Shown: piece after piece, positions 1 to 6,767 of the stretch
Position numbering within the stretch: position 1 is the stretch's first letter
Layout of the letters: each line of letters begins with the position of its first letter
Origin: an uncultured Saprospiraceae bacterium
GTDB taxonomy: Bacteria > Bacteroidota > Bacteroidia > Chitinophagales > Saprospiraceae
Assembly (NCBI GenBank): GCA_937127195.1
Contig: CAKZLT010000464.1
Coordinates: 1-8,093 of the forward strand
Length of the DNA: 8,093 nt
Direction of reading: 5' to 3'
Notes under the pieces: model-generated
Database searches by the model: none
The model's input: the letters and a program-made list of their open reading frames with translations, nothing else
What the model was told of the DNA's origin: nothing
Made by a program: the position numbers and the translations under genes

Positions 1-87
1 GGTCTATATGATTTGAGTTGGTCATTAGTACTTTTTTATCGATTCTCTAAACCTTATAGGTTTTTAAAACCTATAAGATTTGATTGA
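1..87 (+). CDS. Possible 3' tail of a rightward gene, cut by the window edge
   Basis: Frame 1 is open from the first base for 28 codons and stops with TGA at 85-87; the other two forward frames stop within the first 15 bases. The tail reads as aromatic and basic, with a doubled KPYRF / KPIRF motif produced by the palindrome at 53-77. A strong terminator follows about 55 bases later (143-189), and the next gene is convergent with a terminator of its own, which fits a rightward gene ending here. Against this, 28 open codons can arise by chance, and the palindrome makes the peptide look incidental. The family is not recognisable. Treat this as a hypothesis that the sequence left of the window can settle. 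Confidence 0.25.
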   Translation, partial: GLYDLSWSLVLFYRFSKPYRFLKPIRFD

Positions 88-139
88 AGTTTGATATAAC
101 CTATTTTTTTAAAAATATCAACGAACCTAAATCATATAG
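4..139. repeat. Long inverted repeat enclosing two smaller hairpins
   Basis: CTATATGATTT at 4-14 is matched by its exact reverse complement at 129-139. The pairing continues inward to 19/124 with one G-T wobble (15/128) and one mismatch (16/127). Inside lie a 12-bp-arm palindrome (53-77) and a 7-bp-arm hairpin (TTGATAT 91-97 with ATATCAA 115-121). The whole could fold as a closing stem with two internal branches. No target-site duplication flanks the arms in the visible sequence (GGT against TGC). It may be a structured RNA or untranslated region, a small non-autonomous repeat, or chance pairing in AT-rich DNA. Confidence 0.4.
53..77. repeat. 25-bp near-perfect palindrome
   Basis: CTTATAGGTTTT (53-64) and AAAACCTATAAG (66-77) are exact reverse complements around one central T. 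After one mismatch (52/78), three more pairs extend it to 49-81. No T-tract follows on either strand outside the arms, so it is not a typical intrinsic terminator. It could be a protein-binding palindrome or an RNA hairpin, and it overlaps the possible gene tail ending at 87. Confidence 0.55.
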
Positions 140-142
140 TGC

Positions 143-189
143 AAAAAAGACGGTTACTAAACTTTGAAAGTTTAGTAACCGTCTTTTTT
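143..189. terminator. Strong bidirectional intrinsic terminator, perfect 23-bp arms
   Basis: Bases 143-165 and 167-189 are perfect reverse complements around G166. The stem contains a GACGGTTACTAAAC core and is flanked by six A on the left and six T on the right, so either strand gives a stem followed by a U-tract. In the rightward direction it would end transcription coming from the left edge. In the leftward direction it is a backup behind the terminator at 219-259. Confidence 0.85.
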
Positions 190-218
190 GTAGCCTCATT
201 TCTAAATCAGAAGCATTA

Positions 219-259
219 AAAAAAACTCCAAGCCACACGAAGTGACTTGGAGTTTTTTT
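219..259 (-). terminator. Intrinsic terminator of the large secreted-protein gene
   Basis: AAAAAAACTCCAAG (219-232) pairs exactly with CTTGGAGTTTTTTT (246-259). A CAC/GTG mini-stem can form in the 13-base loop. Read leftward, the hairpin starts about 29 bases after the stop codon at 288-290 and ends in a run of U (complement of A218-225). It is symmetrical enough to work in both directions. Confidence 0.85.
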
Positions 260-264
260 GGTAT

Positions 265-290
265 TAATTGATTAATAATTTAATCAATTA
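265..290 (-). repeat. All-AT-stem hairpin containing the stop codon
   Basis: TAATTGATTAA (265-275) and TTAATCAATTA (280-290) are exact reverse complements around a TAAT loop. The last three bases, 288-290, are the TAA stop codon of the leftward gene, so the stop is part of the stem base. The stem is weak, with only one G-C pair per arm, and directly precedes the terminator at 219-259. It may protect the mRNA 3' end or may be a compositional coincidence. Confidence 0.55.
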
Positions 291-3200
291 TTTTCTAACT
301 ACCAAACGCTTAGTAACTACATCGTCACCAGCTACGAAACGTACCATGTACACACCGTCAGCCAATAAAGAAGTATCATACTTACGCATTACTTGACTCG
401 CATTACTATTCTGGAAGCTAGTCATTTCTTGTCCAGCTACATTGAATATTGTAATTGTCAAATCAGCAGTAGATTTCATTTCTACATTGAAAGTAACCAA
501 ACCGTTAGTTGGGTTAGGGAACATTTCAATAGCACTTACTACTGACCAGTTATTAGCACTTGTAGGGAATGGAACGGTTACCATCTCAGTTTGAGAACAT
601 CCGTTAGCATCCGTTACAGTTACAGTGTAATTACCTCCTGTCAAGCCACTAGCCATTGCCGTTGTAGTACCATTAGACCATAAGTAAGTATAAGGCGCAG
701 TACCATCAGTTGCAGTTACAGAAGCAACACCAACACCAGCACCAGCCGTATCAGAAGCCATTACTGTAGTCGAAATACCTAACGCTGTTGGTAAAGTTGT
801 TGTAACAGTTCCTGTTTCAACACAACCATTCGCATCCGTTACTGTCAAGTTGTAAGTACCAGATCCTACTTGAATAGTAGTATCAATACTACCATTATTC
901 CAAGAATAGCCATAAGGCATTGTACCACCTGTCAATGAAGCAATGATATTTACACTATCACAATTTACGATAGTATAAGAAACTGAACCTTGCAAGCTAT
1001 CTGGCTCATTAATCATGATACCTGTAGAACTAGAATCAGTACAACCATTAACATCAGAAACTACAACATTATACATACCTGCACTAAGATTAGACAAGTT
1101 TTGAGTTGTTGAGTTATTTGACCAGTTGTAATTAAGTGTACCTGTACCACCTGTAGCACTTACGTTGATAGCACCATCATTAGCACCAAAACAGCTAATA
1201 TCTGTTACCGAACCAACAGTCAATGTTGGTGTAGGATTAGTTGCAGAACCTACTGTGAAAGTAGCTGACTGAACACATCCTAATAAATCCGTAGCAGTTA
1301 CAGTATAAGTACCTGAAGCTAATCCTGTTGCTACATCTGTAGTATCACCATTACTCCAAAGAATATCAGGTGCGCCATTACCAGCTAAAGTAATTTCTAA
1401 CCAATTACCTCCTTGTCCTGCATTACAAAGTGTAACATTTACAGCAGAAGTTGGTACAGCTGTAAATGTAACAACACCATCAGCAGCCCAATTCATGTAA
1501 GTCGTATCTGGAATAGACGTTATGGTAAGAGGAGCAGGAGCACATTGGAATCCTGTACCAAACGCACCGTATTGTGTAACGAAAATACCGTTCTCATCAT
1601 AGATGTCGTAAGCTTCTAAGTTACCAGCAGTACCATCTATATCACCCATTCCGATAACCTCTAATGTAATACCAGAAATACCCTGTAATCCTGCAAATGA
1701 ATAATTCATGTTAGCAGCAGCTACTTGCTGAATAGTCTCATCAACAGTAGCAATTGTACCTGTACCAACGAAGTCCAAAGCAATACTACCTGTGCTGTCT
1801 CCCAAACAAGCAACATCTGTAATTGTAGCTGTTGGTGCAGACATACGCTGAACCATGATCATACCAGATGTATCATTCGATGTATTTTGGTCATTAGCAT
1901 AAGTTAACGACGCTGAAATATTGAAAATACCACCAGCAGAAGAGTTGAAAGAACCTATATAAACAGTATCTGACAATCCTAATTGTAAGTTGGTAGCAAC
2001 AGGAGTATTCAAAGTAGTTGAAATAGCACCTGTAACAATAGTAGTTGTATTTAAAATAGTAGCTGGAGCTAAACCTAAACTTCTGATGACTGCCCAAACT
2101 GAGTCAGTTGGCAAGTTACAAGAGTTTGGTTTAACAAAAATTTCTAATAATTCTAAGTCATTTACTAAAGGAGTATATTCATCCGCACCTATATCTACCG
2201 TAGTAGAAGGAGCTTCAGGACGAGCATCTCCATCAACATCAATAGTAATACCTACCGTGTTATCACCAGCATCATTAGCAAATGCACCAATTAAGTGTAA
2301 ATCACCATTAGCTGCATCTTTAAATAATGGATCTCCTTCAACCGAACCTGCATTCAATGTAGGTGCTCCTACTAACCAAGCGGCTAAACTAGCATATTGA
2401 GTCGCAACAGCAGAACCATCTTCAATAAGGTTACCACCATCTACTCTGTAATATAAGTTATTACCAAATGTAACCGTCGATTGAATACCACTAGTAAAAT
2501 CAATAGTACTCTTAGTCTCAGAAACAAAGATGTTATTCTTAATATCTACATTATTTACATTTACACCTGCAGCGTAGAACGCTTGATCATTCTCTGCATA
2601 AAAAGTATTATGGTAAATATTTAAAGATTCAGCATTGATCATATAAATACCATCACCAGTACCACGAGCTTTTACCATATTATTAGCAATAACACTAGGC
2701 TTACCTGCTGAATAAGCATAATTAACAGTCGAGAGTCCAATACCATACGTTCCTACATCAATAATAGTATTCTCTTCTATACTAGAAAGCATCGTTTGGA
2801 AACAATAAATACCATAACCACTTGTATTATTCATATTGCTAATATGGTTACCTATTGCTTCAAAAGCATCTTGATAAGCTGTATTAACTGCATAAAAACG
2901 CTGTCTAGAAAAAGTATTACCTTCAATAGAATTACCTGTATTTAAAGCTCCTTGACTACCCGATCCTCCATTCAAACGAATACCATAGTAACCACCAAGT
3001 ATTTCGTTATTCTTAATAGTCAAGTTATTAGCATTATTACCATAACTAGAATTAGAAGTCGCCGATGCAGAAGCTAAAATCGGTAAACCTACAAGACTAG
3101 AAGTCGATACCGTATCTGCAATGATTTTACTATCTTCAATTGTATTGTTATCTGCACCATTCGTTAAGCGAATAGTCCAACTATAATTCACACCACCATC

Positions 3201-6200
3201 GTTTTCGATAGTCATATTCTTAAACGTATAAAAATCACCACCATCAAATAAAATAGCCGCGTTTTGGTTTTCCGTTTTAGAATATTTAATGTGAACATTA
3301 TTAATATTACCTCCATCAAAAGTAATTGTATTTGTATTACTTGCACCTGGAGCTTCTTCTAATCTAATTGCATCTGTGTAAGTACCTGGAGCAATTGCTA
3401 CTGTAACTGCACCACTTACACCACAAAATGCCATAGCATCAGCTGCATCTGCAATCGTTGCGAAATCAGGTGTAGCACCACCAACATTAACTGTACCACT
3501 CAAAGGAGAACATAAGTCATAAACTAATGTATCGTTTCCAGTATTTCCATCAACACCACCATTAGGTGCAGAAGTCCAAACTTGAAACTGAGTAAAACCA
3601 GTTAAGATATTAAAGTTACCAATAGTAACTCCATTAGCTTCTTCTCCAATAGCTAAGTTACCTGTCCAAGCGAAAGGCGTCTGAATAACACCGTCTGCTG
3701 ACCAGTTAATTGTTGCTGTTGTTAAAGGAACTATACCATTGTTCTTAATAGAAACCTGAATAGCATTCAAGCCTACAACAACAGGAGGTAACGGTGCATC
3801 AAATGAAACTATACCAGCATCTATATTTTGAACAAAAATCTCATCAGCTCCCATATCTACAACTGTAGTTGGAGCAAGAGGACGAGCATCTCCATCAAAA
3901 TCTGTCATTACACCTACTGTGTTATCACCAGCAACTAAACCAGGTCCAACATTAACGTGCAAGTCATAATTTGGTACATCTACATAGTTAGGATTACCTT
4001 CAATAGAACTTGCATTTCTAGCAGGTTGTGCCGATTTCCAAGCAGCTAAATCTGCAAACTTAGTACTTCCATCTTCTGCTAAGTCACCATTTCCTTCTCT
4101 ATAAATCATATTATAGTCAAACACAGCCGTAGCTGATAAAGCTGTAAGGAAATCAACCGTTAAATTATTGGTAGTATAGAAGATATTATTTCTAAAATCC
4201 ATATTAGTACTATTACCACTAACATATAACGCGCTCTCATCAGTTGAGTGAACTGAGTTATGAAATACATCTCCATTATTAAAAGTAGAGAAGTATAATC
4301 CTTCACCCGCACCAATAGAAGTCACCATATTGTTAGTAACTCTAGCTCTACCAGAAGTATAGCCTTGTGATCCCGTATTTGTACTTAAAACGGCGATACC
4401 ATAAGACGGACATTCCTTAACCCAGTTGCCTATAATTTGAGGATTTCTATGCTGAGTCGCATAAACACCATATCCAAATGTAGCACGAGAAGGTTCAGTT
4501 ACACAGTTTTTTACCTGCATAGAATCTTGGTAGATACCATAAATACCATAAGCATAATGGTCAACAACTCTAGTATTCAATACCTTATTATTAGAATTGT
4601 AACCTGAGCCACTAGTACCAGCTACACCATTGAAGCGAACACCATAATAACCTCCATTCAATTCAGAGTTACTAATAGTAATATCATTGGCGTTATTAGC
4701 ATAACTAAATGCCGAAGTCGCAGTACTTGTTGCGATTACACAAGCTACAGTACTTGAAGTTGCTGTATTATATGTACTAATTTTACAACTATCAAATGTA
4801 ACATGATTAGTATTATTAAACATACGAACACCCCAAGAAGGAGTAGCTGTTTTCGTATTTTCAATAGTCATGTTTTTAAATGTAATGTATTCTGCTCCTT
4901 CTAACAATAATGCTGCATTCTGAGTACCTGTACCATCATAAGAAATGATAGTGTTAGCCATACCTGCACCATTTACAGTGATTGTATTAGTCGCATCAAG
5001 ACCAAAAATATTACCTACATATAATGCTCCATTATATGTACCCGAAGCTACATTAAGTGTAATTGGACCACTAATTCCACAATTGCTCAAAGCAGCCAAA
5101 GCAGCACCAACATCAGGGTAATTAGCTCCAGTACCACCTACTGAGAATGTACCTGCAAGTGCCGTACAAAGGGTTGTAGAAGTTGTATCATTAGATGGAT
5201 CTGCATCAGCCATACCATTCGGCAATGAAGTCCAAGCCTCTATTGTACTATTACCTACTACAAAGTTATATTGACCAAGTGTAATAGGCATCGTAGAGTT
5301 CTGAGATGCTAAATTACCTGTCCAAGCAAAAGGCGTTTGTACAACTCCATTCACTGACCAACCAATAGTAGCAGAAGTCAAAGCATTTTGACCATGATTT
5401 TTTAAAGTTACATCTACATTTTGTAAACCAGTTACTAAAGGTGCAGCAGGTGCATCAATAGAAGTAATACCAGCATTATCATCTACCAATAATAATGGTG
5501 TAAATTCATAATAGTCATTATCTGCCGTTCCTGTACTACCTGCGCCCATTCCAACTAAACTATCCGCAAACTGAACTGCTACTCCTGCATCTTTTTGGAC
5601 ACCAATAGTAGTTGTTAGGTTAGCTCCACCATTGTGATAATTCTTGTCCAGAACAAATACCTTATTAGTACCTTCCTCTATACCAATTGCCCAGTAAGTA
5701 AAACTACTCACCTGTGCTGAACCAGTAGAACCATATTCGTAAGAGAAATATTGAACCCAAAGTTGACGGTTTGGAGCCGTTCCAAATGTCTTCATCCACA
5801 CACGGTCATTTGTACCAAGAGGTGCTGAAGCTGAAAATGAATCCCAAAATCCTAAAATAGAATTATTAGGAATATTTGCTCCAGCAGGAGCAGGCAAATT
5901 AGTATTGATATTTGAAGGAACACCAGCAACCGTTGTCACTGACGTATCAAATGTCATTACCCCATTACCACTCATCTTAAAGTGTGTAACAGGTGTGCCA
6001 TAAAAAGAAAAAGGAAAAGGAATTCCTACCGTGTCTGACCAGCTATTGGCTGCCTGTGTGGGAGCAATAACTTGCGTCCATCCAGTAGTAGAAGCATCGG
6101 CATCTGTATAGACACCACCTGGATTTCCTCCGTCCACTACATGATTCAACAGGTAGGTATAATTTTGCGCCGAAGCACCTACTGTTATCATCATAAGTAC

Positions 6201-6227
6201 GAAAAACGAGAGTATTATTCGTTTCAT
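288..6227 (-). CDS. Very large T9SS-secreted protein: twin beta-helix modules, CARDB-like domains, SprB repeats
   Basis: This is a 1979-residue exported protein, probably displayed on the cell surface or released. Residues 1-20 form a Sec signal peptide (MKR, then a hydrophobic stretch, cleavage expected at ASA|Q). Residues 21-250 look like the beta-sandwich N-terminal domain common in T9SS cargo (IPFPFSFYG at 69-77, then a SGNGVMTFD segment). Residues 251-796 and 803-1350 are two homologous modules, each a CARDB-like Ig domain, an Asn-rich right-handed beta-helix, and a DGDARP...GADE end motif. A third CARDB-like domain spans about 1357-1460 and four SprB-like repeats span about 1465-1886. 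A type A sorting domain (about 1896-1979) has MFPNPTNG, GVYMVRF and a basic KRLVVRK end. The start fits because the signal peptide begins immediately; no Shine-Dalgarno is present and six T precede the ATG on the coding strand. No catalytic residues were recognised. Adhesion or polysaccharide binding is inferred; a lyase-type activity is not excluded. Confidence 0.95.
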   Translation of the reverse strand: MKRIILSFFVLMMITVGASAQNYTYLLNHVVDGGNPGGVYTDADASTTGWTQVIAPTQAANSWSDTVGIPFPFSFYGTPVTHFKMSGNGVMTFDTSVTTVAGVPSNINTNLPAPAGANIPNNSILGFWDSFSASAPLGTNDRVWMKTFGTAPNRQLWVQYFSYEYGSTGSAQVSSFTYWAIGIEEGTNKVFVLDKNYHNGGANLTTTIGVQKDAGVAVQFADSLVGMGAGSTGTADNDYYEFTPLLLVDDNAGITSIDAPAAPLVTGLQNVDVTLKNHGQNALTSATIGWSVNGVVQTPFAWTGNLASQNSTMPITLGQYNFVVGNSTIEAWTSLPNGMADADPSNDTTSTTLCTALAGTFSVGGTGANYPDVGAALAALSNCGISGPITLNVASGTYNGALYVGNIFGLDATNTITVNGAGMANTIISYDGTGTQNAALLLEGAEYITFKNMTIENTKTATPSWGVRMFNNTNHVTFDSCKISTYNTATSSTVACVIATSTATSAFSYANNANDITISNSELNGGYYGVRFNGVAGTSGSGYNSNNKVLNTRVVDHYAYGIYGIYQDSMQVKNCVTEPSRATFGYGVYATQHRNPQIIGNWVKECPSYGIAVLSTNTGSQGYTSGRARVTNNMVTSIGAGEGLYFSTFNNGDVFHNSVHSTDESALYVSGNSTNMDFRNNIFYTTNNLTVDFLTALSATAVFDYNMIYREGNGDLAEDGSTKFADLAAWKSAQPARNASSIEGNPNYVDVPNYDLHVNVGPGLVAGDNTVGVMTDFDGDARPLAPTTVVDMGADEIFVQNIDAGIVSFDAPLPPVVVGLNAIQVSIKNNGIVPLTTATINWSADGVIQTPFAWTGNLAIGEEANGVTIGNFNILTGFTQFQVWTSAPNGGVDGNTGNDTLVYDLCSPLSGTVNVGGATPDFATIADAADAMAFCGVSGAVTVAIAPGTYTDAIRLEEAPGASNTNTITFDGGNINNVHIKYSKTENQNAAILFDGGDFYTFKNMTIENDGGVNYSWTIRLTNGADNNTIEDSKIIADTVSTSSLVGLPILASASATSNSSYGNNANNLTIKNNEILGGYYGIRLNGGSGSQGALNTGNSIEGNTFSRQRFYAVNTAYQDAFEAIGNHISNMNNTSGYGIYCFQTMLSSIEENTIIDVGTYGIGLSTVNYAYSAGKPSVIANNMVKARGTGDGIYMINAESLNIYHNTFYAENDQAFYAAGVNVNNVDIKNNIFVSETKSTIDFTSGIQSTVTFGNNLYYRVDGGNLIEDGSAVATQYASLAAWLVGAPTLNAGSVEGDPLFKDAANGDLHLIGAFANDAGDNTVGITIDVDGDARPEAPSTTVDIGADEYTPLVNDLELLEIFVKPNSCNLPTDSVWAVIRSLGLAPATILNTTTIVTGAISTTLNTPVATNLQLGLSDTVYIGSFNSSAGGIFNISASLTYANDQNTSNDTSGMIMVQRMSAPTATITDVACLGDSTGSIALDFVGTGTIATVDETIQQVAAANMNYSFAGLQGISGITLEVIGMGDIDGTAGNLEAYDIYDENGIFVTQYGAFGTGFQCAPAPLTITSIPDTTYMNWAADGVVTFTAVPTSAVNVTLCNAGQGGNWLEITLAGNGAPDILWSNGDTTDVATGLASGTYTVTATDLLGCVQSATFTVGSATNPTPTLTVGSVTDISCFGANDGAINVSATGGTGTLNYNWSNNSTTQNLSNLSAGMYNVVVSDVNGCTDSSSTGIMINEPDSLQGSVSYTIVNCDSVNIIASLTGGTMPYGYSWNNGSIDTTIQVGSGTYNLTVTDANGCVETGTVTTTLPTALGISTTVMASDTAGAGVGVASVTATDGTAPYTYLWSNGTTTAMASGLTGGNYTVTVTDANGCSQTEMVTVPFPTSANNWSVVSAIEMFPNPTNGLVTFNVEMKSTADLTITIFNVAGQEMTSFQNSNASQVMRKYDTSLLADGVYMVRFVAGDDVVTKRLVVRK
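291..542 (-). other. T9SS type A C-terminal sorting domain
   Basis: Residues 1896-1979. Visible landmarks are the opening MFPNPTNG motif, the central strand ITIFNVAGQEM, the GVYMVRF strand and the terminal VTKRLVVRK. These match the type A sorting domain that directs cargo through the outer-membrane T9SS translocon. In well-studied species this domain is usually cleaved and the cargo attached to anionic LPS or released; which applies here cannot be told. Confidence 0.93.
570..1835 (-). repeat. Four SprB-like repeats, the first interrupted
   Basis: SprB-type repeats (named after the gliding adhesin SprB of Flavobacterium) lie at residues about 1465-1659, 1669-1742, 1744-1812 and 1815-1886. 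The shared pattern is C-x-G-x-x-x-G near the start, a W-S/N-N-G or W-S-N-N centre, and a closing G-x-Y-x-V/L-x-V/A-x-D-x-x-G-C. The second repeat is the most typical (C1679, W1702, C1729). The third keeps the first cysteine (C1756) but lacks the GxxxG after it; the fourth lacks the first cysteine (ASDTAGAGVG) but ends canonically. The first carries a large insertion at 1491-1618. Such repeats are usually extended stalk or adhesive Ig-like units. Confidence 0.8.
1374..1757 (-). other. 128-residue domain inserted in the first SprB repeat
   Basis: Residues 1491-1618 sit between the first half of a SprB repeat (C1474-LGDSTGSIALDFVGTG) and its second half (APDILWSNG, W1624, closing GC at 1650-1651). 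The insert has alternating hydrophobic strands typical of a beta-sandwich, an acidic stretch (D1529, D1531, E1538, D1541 and D1544-E1545) that could bind calcium, and two cysteines (C1562, C1601) that could form a disulfide in the periplasm or outside. It resembles a lectin or carbohydrate-binding jelly-roll only in general style; I do not assign a family. Confidence 0.6.
2178..3821 (-). repeat. Module B: second CARDB-like plus beta-helix copy
   Basis: Residues 803-1350 repeat module A in order and length. D258 of A matches D810 of B, C383 matches C935 (both offset 552), and the GADE glutamates are 796 and 1350 (offset 554). Matching strings include QTPFAWTGNLA, FYTFKNMTIEN, GGYYGIRLNG, DIKNNIFVSE, DVDGDARP and DIGADE. 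The copies have diverged through most of their length, so the duplication is old or long under divergent selection. Both copies look intact. Confidence 0.85.
3840..5477 (-). repeat. Module A: CARDB-like domain plus right-handed beta-helix
   Basis: Residues 251-796. An Ig-like CARDB-type domain (about 251-354) contains VTLKNHG and QTPFAWTGNLA. From residue 359, SVGGTGANYPDV opens a parallel beta-helix whose turns are rich in Asn, Thr and Gly, with typical strings such as YITFKNMTIEN, GGYYGVRFNG and DFRNNIFYTT. It closes with DFDGDARP and DMGADE, a segment often seen at the end of Bacteroidota beta-helix proteins, whose acidic run might bind calcium (inference). Helix-type folds of this kind occur in polysaccharide lyases and adhesins; the active site, if any, is not evident. 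Confidence 0.8.
6168..6227 (-). other. Sec signal peptide of the large secreted protein
   Basis: Residues 1-20 have a basic start (M-K-R), a hydrophobic core (IILSFFVLMMITV) and a small-residue A-S-A cleavage site before Q21. No cysteine sits at the cleavage point, so this is not a lipoprotein signal. It sets the start codon and the Sec step that precedes T9SS export. Confidence 0.9.
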
Positions 6228-6575
6228 AAAAAATGAATTTGGTTTGAAAAAAAATTAAAAAACTTTTTTATTTAGGGGAAATGTTTGTTGCCTAGTTTTT
6301 TATAGGTGCATTTTATTGAGAAATTGTATTTTTTCTAAAAAAAATGGACTTGAACTAATATTATTATTTTGTGCTGTGTAGGTTAGTAAAATAAAAATTT
6401 GCAGTTTAATGATTAAATGAAAATATAAGTCCGCTAAGTACGGAATTAGGAAAAAAAAATGTTTTTTCTATTTCTAAAAAATGATTAGGGTTGTTTTTGA
6501 GATGTGTGAAAAACATATCTTTATATTTCTAATATTTAATATATTAAAAATCAATAAATGATGAGTTGTTTTTAT

Positions 6576-6680
6576 TTTTATTAAAAAAACGATTTTTATT
6601 AAAATAATGATTTTTATCAACTATTTTATTAAAAATAGTTATCACTTCTCTCAAAAAGGTTCATCTAATTTTTATTAAAA
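6576..6680. repeat. Four copies of TTTTATTAAAA
   Basis: The 11-base unit TTTTATTAAAA, palindromic around its central T, occurs exactly at 6576-6586, 6594-6604, 6624-6634 and 6670-6680. Start-to-start spacings are 18, 30 and 46 bases. Three copies have an additional T in front. They lie 90-200 bases upstream of the ABC gene. Candidate roles are a regulator-binding cluster or bent DNA, but the region is so AT-rich that chance recurrence is possible. Confidence 0.45.
6619..6640. repeat. 9-bp-arm hairpin in the divergent spacer
   Basis: AACTATTTT (6619-6627) and AAAATAGTT (6632-6640) are exact reverse complements around ATTA. There is no T-tract directly after the stem in either direction, so it is not a standard terminator. 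It contains the third TTTTATTAAAA unit. Confidence 0.45.
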
Positions 6681-6759
6681 GATTTTTAAAAAAATAGAAT
6701 ATAACAAGTAAGAGGCTAATAAAATTGACTCTTTTATAAAAGACCTATCAATTAATATC

Positions 6760-6767
6760 TACCTTTG
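6760..6767 (+). promoter_or_regulatory. Candidate Bacteroidota -7 box TACCTTTG
   Basis: TACCTTTG matches the Bacteroidota primary sigma factor -7 consensus TAnnTTTG exactly and is the only exact match I found on the plus strand of this spacer. Its last base is only four bases before the ATG at 6772, so transcription would start at or next to the start codon, giving a leaderless or nearly leaderless mRNA. No good TTTG element lies at the expected -33 distance; only T-rich sequence (6732-6735) is nearby, which lowers confidence. Confidence 0.35.

Noticed and set aside
4..139. Interpretation as a complete MITE or insertion sequence
   Set aside because: No target-site duplication is visible next to the arms, no transposase is present, and there is no second copy in the window. 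Kept only as an inverted repeat.
251..1350. CRISPR-like or tandem DNA repeats inside the large gene
   Set aside because: The similarity here is protein-level domain repetition (SprB and CARDB-like). No short identical repeats with regular spacers were seen.
1413..1619. Open frame of 68 codons on the plus strand
   Set aside because: It lies wholly antisense to the T9SS protein gene, whose SprB insert region is clearly coding. The translation is Cys, Ser and Arg rich with no family resemblance.
1725..1907. Open frame of 60 codons on the plus strand
   Set aside because: Antisense shadow of the same gene; Cys/Thr/Asn-rich translation without domain character.
1894..2097. Open frame of 67 codons on the minus strand
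   Set aside because: It is on the same strand as the large gene but in another frame, with Tyr/Phe/Cys-rich composition typical of a frame-shifted reading.
1990..2400. Open frame of 136 codons on the plus strand
   Set aside because: It is antisense to the third CARDB-like domain and the end of module B, which keep clear family motifs in the minus frame. No promoter or start context was seen.
6430..6443. Small CCG...CGG inverted repeat in the divergent spacer
   Set aside because: The arms are only three to four base pairs, too short to separate from chance, and no T-tract follows.
6725..6758. Sigma-70-like TTGACT at 6725-6730 with a -10 box
   Set aside because: No TATAAT-like hexamer sits at 16-18 bases spacing; the nearest AT-rich hexamers are 4 or about 21-22 bases away. 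Bacteroidota use a different consensus.
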